Source of the DNA: Welwitschia mirabilis | Taxonomy: Eukaryota; Gnetophyta; Gnetopsida; Welwitschiales | Assembly (NCBI GenBank): GCA_051453625.1 | Contig: JBOZIK010000001.1 | Location: 281,845,293 to 281,909,292, forward strand | DNA: 64,000 nt | Direction: 5' to 3' | Part shown: positions 58,895 through 64,000 of the stretch, one piece after another | Layout: each line of letters starts with the position of its first letter | Numbering within the stretch: the stretch's first letter is position 1 | Translations under genes and position numbers: made by a program | Notes under the pieces: generated by a model | The model's input: the letters and a program-made list of their open reading frames with translations, nothing else | Databases searched by the model: none | Told to the model about the DNA's origin: nothing

Positions 58895-60458
58895 TCATCA
58901 AATACACTATGAAATCATGATTAATTGTTATTACAATAATAATCAAATGAGGTTTATGCTTAGATTTCCTTTGGCATTAGAATATCATATCTATAAAAAA
59001 TAGTTGATAATAAACATGGATATCCAAGAGTTCATTGAAACATACTCCTTAGATACCTCCAAATGCATAGCATAAGCTTCATATCCTCTCCAAAATGAAT
59101 GGTTTCTAAAATATAAAGATGCAATATCATGTAATGGCTATTATAAAAGAAAGAACTAATGTTGTGGATGAGTGTCCTATGAATTACTCTATAATATGGG
59201 GAAAACAAGTGAGTATCACTTCATGGGAATCTCCTATAGCATCCTAAGAAATGTTTAAAATAATACAATAATCTCATATAATTTATCTACATCTCCACCT
59301 AAAAGAAGAATGTAAGTGACTCTTGCACCACACAAGTCTGTGACTTGTCTAATATGGATTAGTATGATATGAACATCATAACCATCCAATATCACTTTCA
59401 TAACCTTTATAACCTATCCTTTGGCTTTGTATTAGGTTTCTAAAAAAATATACTAATAGAAATCTCTCATCACACAAGTATAAAGGGATCTATGGACATC
59501 CAACAATCATAATGTTGAGCTTATATATGGCATGATCTAAGTTAGGCTCTAATACCTTCATGAAGTTTTTGAAGTTTCTCTTTGTCTTGAGGGTAGCATG
59601 AACTATTTCCTTTTAAGGGGAATATTATGCATCTATAGGTACTACAATATAGGAGTGAAAGAGAAATAAATTACTATTAAATCATCATATAAAATTTCAT
59701 GCAAAAATATATCAATGAAGTACAAAAATGTGCTATAAAAGTTAAAATTTGTAGTAAAAAAATGTATTATAGATAAAAATAAGCTTTTATCCTTAACCAA
59801 ATGAATCAATTCATCTCAAATTGATGTAGAAATAGGAAACAAAAATAGGAATTATCCATTTTATGAAAAAATGACAACAATATAGGAAAAAATATAGCAC
59901 ATGTACTTATAATTAAGGCTCTAGATTGAAATTCCATGATATTAGAAAAATCCAATATGTCAAACTAATCATTCTAATCATTCCAATATCTCAAACTAAT
60001 CATTCTAATCATATATTTATTTTATTTAATCATGAAATAGTAGGAAAAAGCCAATTATACTAATTTTAAAGGATTTTAGCTAAAAATACTCATAAAATAC
60101 ATGATGAAATTATGAAGCATTATTTCAAAATGATAGTAAGAAGAAAAATGAGATTGTATTACAAAATTGACAAATTGAAAAGATCTAAAATGTAATAAAT
60201 GATCTAAAATAAGATGAAACTTAAGCATATAACTTTTTTTCATAAAACTAGCTAACAGCTAGATCTTGAGTAGTGAAATCCATGAAAACTTAAAGTTTAG
60301 ATGAGATATAAACAATGGTAATATTTAGACATATCAAATCTAGAGTTTAAAATAAGTACAAATGAATAAGCATGATGAAAATTGATGGAAGAAATGTTTA
60401 TATCATGTTGTCTATTGCACTAATTAAGGACGTCATCTTGATAAAGACCCTAGGATGA
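58895..60458. other. Non-coding flank right of element C
   Basis: No gene recognised on either strand. A short local duplication with CAAACTAATCATTCTAATCAT occurs near 59960-60010. Confidence 0.4.
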
Positions 60459-60622
60459 TGTCACATCCCAAATTTTAAGACCTAAGATTAAATTTTTCAA
60501 GGCTAATAATTCATGTTGAATATTGTATGTTTTCTTTTTCTAATAGTTTCATGAATATTATTTTGTGCTTTGGCTTATGCATTGCTCATTTTGGAAAGTG
60601 TCAATGAGTTATGGATATGAAA

Positions 60623-60876
60623 TTTGAATAAAGATGCTTAATGTATAGAGTTATTATTTTTATCAAAACTACTATCATGTTATGGAATGTTTTAATTACN
60701 NNNNNNNNNNNNNNNNNNNNNNNNNNNNNNNNNNNNNNNNNNNNNNNNNNNNNNNNNNNNNNNNNNNNNNNNNNNNNNNNNNNNNNNNNNNNNNNNNNNT
60801 TTGAATAAAGATGCTTAATGTATAGAGTTATTATTTTTATCAAAACTACTATCATGTTATGGAATGTTTTAATTAC
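60623..60876. other. 100-N gap with identical 77-bp edges
   Basis: N at 60700-60799. The 77 bases at 60623-60699 recur exactly at 60800-60876. Probably unmerged contig overlap. Confidence 0.93.
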
Positions 60877-61100
60877 TACTAATGTCTCATTGTTATTAAT
60901 TTTTTAATGTTTTGTTATTTATTATTTTCCTAGTGGCCTGGTAAGGTAATGGAAATCCCCGTCATATAATCACCCTCATCCATGATGTTTTGTCTTTACA
61001 TGTATAGAATCTTCATCAACCTTCATCATCTTATAACTACCTCATTTATGATGTTTGTCCTTATATGCTCATGAATTTTCACATTCCACCAAATCTTAAT

Positions 61101-61109
61101 TATAAATAG
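61101..61109 (+). promoter_or_regulatory. TATA box of LTR J
   Basis: TATAAATAG followed by GACCCTCC. Confidence 0.55.
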
Positions 61110-62104
61110 GACCCTCCTTCTCCTTTTTCCTCACTTTCCTTTTTGGGAAAACCTTTTTGCTACTGAGTCTTGAAGTCTGAAAAAGCCTTAAAGACTTGCA
61201 AAGATCTTGATTTTTTTCTTAAGAATCAGTATGACTTTATGGTATTTCATCTCATTCTTGTATGGTTTTATGATGTTTTTGATCTCTTTTTGGTTCATGT
61301 AAACCTGTTTATCTCTTATATGTCCTAAATGACTAATATATCTTTCACATGTTTAAAGTAAATCATTTCTTATGCATATCCTGGTTATGATTTATCTTAA
61401 AAGTTTAAGCTTGCTGTGACCAAATAATAAGGCTTCAGGGGCTGGGCCATCTGAAGGGCTCCTATTAGCCATAGCAATGATCTAGTAGACAATTGGTAAT
61501 TAACACCCCTCTAATAGGGCACACTATTCTTTGAACTTTCATGAGATTTGGTCATTTTACCTCAACTTTTGTTTTGATTTGAGGTTTTGATTAATTGATA
61601 TTTTGTAAATCCCTTTTTGTTTTCAAAATCCTTACTTTAAACCTTGCCATGAATCATACTAAGAACTATAGAGGTACAGTTCTCACACCATGCTTACATG
61701 TGCAAGATCTAGCATGAGGATGACCTTTGGATGAATTAGTTGCTACTGTTGAATGGAGAATTATTTTCATGCTTCTTGATTTAGTTCAATTTTTTAGTAA
61801 AGTACCTTAGATGATCTAATTGTAATATGAATTTGGTTAATGTATTTGAGTTTATTATAAAGTGTTATGGATATGTGAACAATGTATTTCCCTTTTATTT
61901 TTAGAGATTATAAGTGCTTCTCCTTAATGTAAGATTCTACTTGTGTTTTATATTGATGCTTATATTTTTTATTTTAAATAAACATGTAACTATGTTTATA
62001 TCTTATTAATTAGAAAAATAATTCTTAGAATAATTTAGATGGTAATATGGAGTTTAAAATTATAGAATTTTATTTGGATCTTATTGCATATATTAATAAA
62101 AATA

Positions 62105-62358
62105 CAAGGTAAAATTGTAAGAAACCTCAATAGGCTTTTACTTTCTTAAATGGCCTAGGGATGTATTAGAAACATTTAGGGNNNNNNNNNNNNNNNNNNN
62201 NNNNNNNNNNNNNNNNNNNNNNNNNNNNNNNNNNNNNNNNNNNNNNNNNNNNNNNNNNNNNNNNNNNNNNNNNNNNNNNNNCAAGGTAAAATTGTAAGAA
62301 ACCTCAATAGGCTTTTACTTTCTTAAATGGCCTAGGGATGTATTAGAAACATTTAGGG
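62105..62358. other. 100-N gap with identical 77-bp edges
   Basis: N at 62182-62281. Bases 62105-62181 recur exactly at 62282-62358. The overlap length is the same as at the previous gap. Confidence 0.93.
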
Positions 62359-63664
62359 GCATTAACTAAGGAATCCCTTAATAGAAAGAAAAAAGGCCCA
62401 CATATGAGATATTTATTAAACATAATTAATGGAATCTTAGTGACCATTTATGCTTGACTTAAAAGAAGTCAAAAGGTAATTAAATTATGTAAGGGCTAGG
62501 AATCAAACCGTTGCCCTTCCTTTTTATATAATTACCTCTTATAGCTAAGTTATTAGCCAATTATTAAACATAAAGCGTTACTCCTTTGATGCATTAGATG
62601 TTGGGTCAAGATTACCCAATGCATTTCTTATAGAGAGGGTCTTGAGGACTAAATGTTTTTAGTGCACCGTTATAGGGCCTGTAAGTAGAGCATTTCAAGA
62701 GCATTCCTAGCATACTATTTGCACTTTGATTTAGTGAAAAGGGCTAGAACCTATTAGAATGGCATTATTTATCTCTTGAGAACTCTATACATTTTTGAGC
62801 ACATAGCTTACATGCTGTCCAAATGTGGTACTTAGCCATTCATGGCCTGCGATATTTCCTAGCATTAAGAGGAAAATGGTGATGTTAAAATAATGTAGCC
62901 CTCAATCTTCAACGCTGCTTATCTTCCTCTTGTTCTAAATTAAAAAAATACAGGGGAGCCCTCACCCAATCAATTCAAACCTGAAATATTCTTACCCATT
63001 AAATGATTAAATCATGCATTTTTCTTACAAGTGTTTTAGTTTCTGAAGTGTTTTCCCTTAACGTTTAATTTCTAATGCATTTCGTAATGCCATTCCCTCA
63101 TATTTCTTGAATAAATTCTCTTCCTCTAATGTTGCCTAGGAAATTGGAAATTTTTTTTTTTAGGAATGCTCAACACCAGTTTTAGGAAAAAATTTTATGC
63201 ACTTGAATTAGGCCTTCATCCGTATCTATGTTGCAAAATCCTAAGCGATTTCATTGGTTTTATTAAGCTATATTTTTATGTTCTTATTTGAAAAGAGGCT
63301 TTTGCCTAGCTGATAAAACACCCAAACCCTCAAATGTCAATTCAAAAATGTTCATGGAAATCTCTGCAATGTTTATTATCCATTCAAGTCCTACAATCCT
63401 TCTGTAAGTGGACTCCTTATGCTATTGCTTCTGTCATTTGCCTAGTATTAAAAGCACTTATTTATGCTTCAGTGCTTCTATTCTTTTTTTGTATCCTGCA
63501 TCTATTCTTTTGCATGACCTACAGATTCTTATTTTCTAATCGACGTGAGGGAAGAGAAAGCCATAGGTTTTGTATTGAAGCTTGGGTCTGTGATGGATGA
63601 GTAAGGATCCTTCTCTTGATCCACAGACATTATTTATTACAATCAATAATTTTAACAAGTTAAT
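62359..63664. other. Non-coding stretch with an unassigned 88-residue frame
   Basis: This part looks slightly less AT-rich than most of the window. The plus-strand frame 63334-63600 is hydrophobic in its middle (IASVICLVLKALIYASVLLF) and would give a membrane segment, but I recognise no family and see no gene structure around it. It is not called a gene. Confidence 0.35.
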
Positions 63665-63740
63665 AAGTTAATGTAGTGGATAAAGCAAGAGTTTCATAAT
63701 AGTTAGGTTGTGAGTTCAAGCCATGATAGTAGCAAAATTA
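63665..63740 (+). repeat. Possible SINE head (tRNA-like promoter remnant)
   Basis: TAGTGGATAAAGC resembles an A box, and GTGAGTTCAAGCCATGA about 35 bases later resembles a B box. No tail or target duplication was identified, so it is only a candidate fragment. Confidence 0.35.
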
Positions 63741-63988
63741 TAATATTTTTTAAAATATTGAATTCTTATACATTATGATCATACTTTAGTTATTAAATTT
63801 AATAAAATATTAGAGCATTGGTATTAGTATGTCTTAATAACCAATCATATAATTTATTCTAAACTACCTCCTATAGGTAACGTGTACTTATATCTTCTTA
63901 AATTCAATATAAAAGTAGCTAACAACACTTCTAACTACTCGTTTCTCCTATAGCTAGGTTTATCATGAATGCCTTGATGAAATCTAAG
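63741..63988. other. AT-rich end of window, no gene seen
   Basis: Nothing is recognised. The window closes with N from 63989. Confidence 0.4.
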
Positions 63989-64000
63989 NNNNNNNNNNNN
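63989..64000. other. Gap at window end
   Basis: Twelve N, continuing beyond the window. Confidence 0.99.

Larger units (their letters stand above)
60459..61750 (+). repeat. Plus-strand LTR with TATA box (element J), end uncertain
   Basis: Starts TGTCACATCCCAAATTTTAAG, a start common in plant chromovirus-type LTRs. A strong TATAAATAGG at 61101-61109 is followed by a pyrimidine-rich leader. No primer site or coding domain follows, so it is probably a solo LTR. The 3' end was not found and 61750 is a guess. A gap with duplicated edges lies inside it. Confidence 0.5.

Noticed and set aside
62480-62580. tRNA-like B box on the minus strand (GGTTTGATTCC)
   Set aside because: A plausible A box lies upstream, but no tail, target duplication or second copy was found, so it is not called a SINE.
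63334-63600. 88-residue plus frame as a host membrane protein exon
   Set aside because: Hydrophobicity alone is weak in T-rich DNA. There is no family match and no splice-site or promoter context that I can support.

Overview
The window looks like repeat-rich plant nuclear heterochromatin. The evidence is fossil Ty3/gypsy elements of the Athila and Tat type, a Ty1/copia gag, a tRNA-derived SINE, several plant-style LTRs with TATA boxes, very AT-rich DNA and almost no CpG. I found no intact gene, no bacterial or organellar gene, no rRNA, no functional tRNA and no CRISPR array. Every coding trace is a broken retrotransposon protein. I cannot name the species.

Layout. 1-3.0 kb: a (TG)n tract and a minus-strand Tat-type fossil (gag, zinc knuckle, protease). 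4.1 kb: a 100-N gap with duplicated edges. 6.5-7.0 kb: a long (GA)n tract broken by a gap. 7.4-8.1 kb: a minus-strand copia gag next to an initiator-tRNA primer site. 8.9-13.55 kb: a complete non-autonomous LTR element on the minus strand, with matching 5-bp target duplications and two LTRs of about 1.4 kb. 15.8 kb: a perfect palindrome. 17.5-17.8 kb: a SINE with 12-bp target duplications. 19.2-21.2 kb: plus-strand Tat-type gag and protease remains. 22.6-25.9 kb: LTR remnants and duplicated blocks around a gap.

26.7-58.9 kb is the main structure, a three-level nest. The outer element C (minus; LTRs 26709-27803 and 57847-58894) is split by element AB (minus; LTRs 31237-32467 and 50054-51296). 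AB is itself split by element D (plus; 36325-45205). D sits exactly between the reverse transcriptase and RNase H of AB, and the two halves of the AB reading frame join across it. C and AB each carry gag, protease, reverse transcriptase, RNase H and integrase in the Athila-like order. C also has a decayed extra ORF between integrase and its 3' LTR. D shares AB's LTR type and 3' non-coding block but has no visible pol, so it looks like a non-autonomous partner of the AB family.

58.9-64 kb: non-coding flank, a plus-strand LTR with a clear TATA box, two gaps with identical 77-bp edges, and a possible SINE fragment. Protein assignments rest on motifs read by eye in six frames across stops and frameshifts. 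Ends of decayed domains are approximate, while the LTR, target-duplication, SINE and palindrome coordinates were counted base by base.
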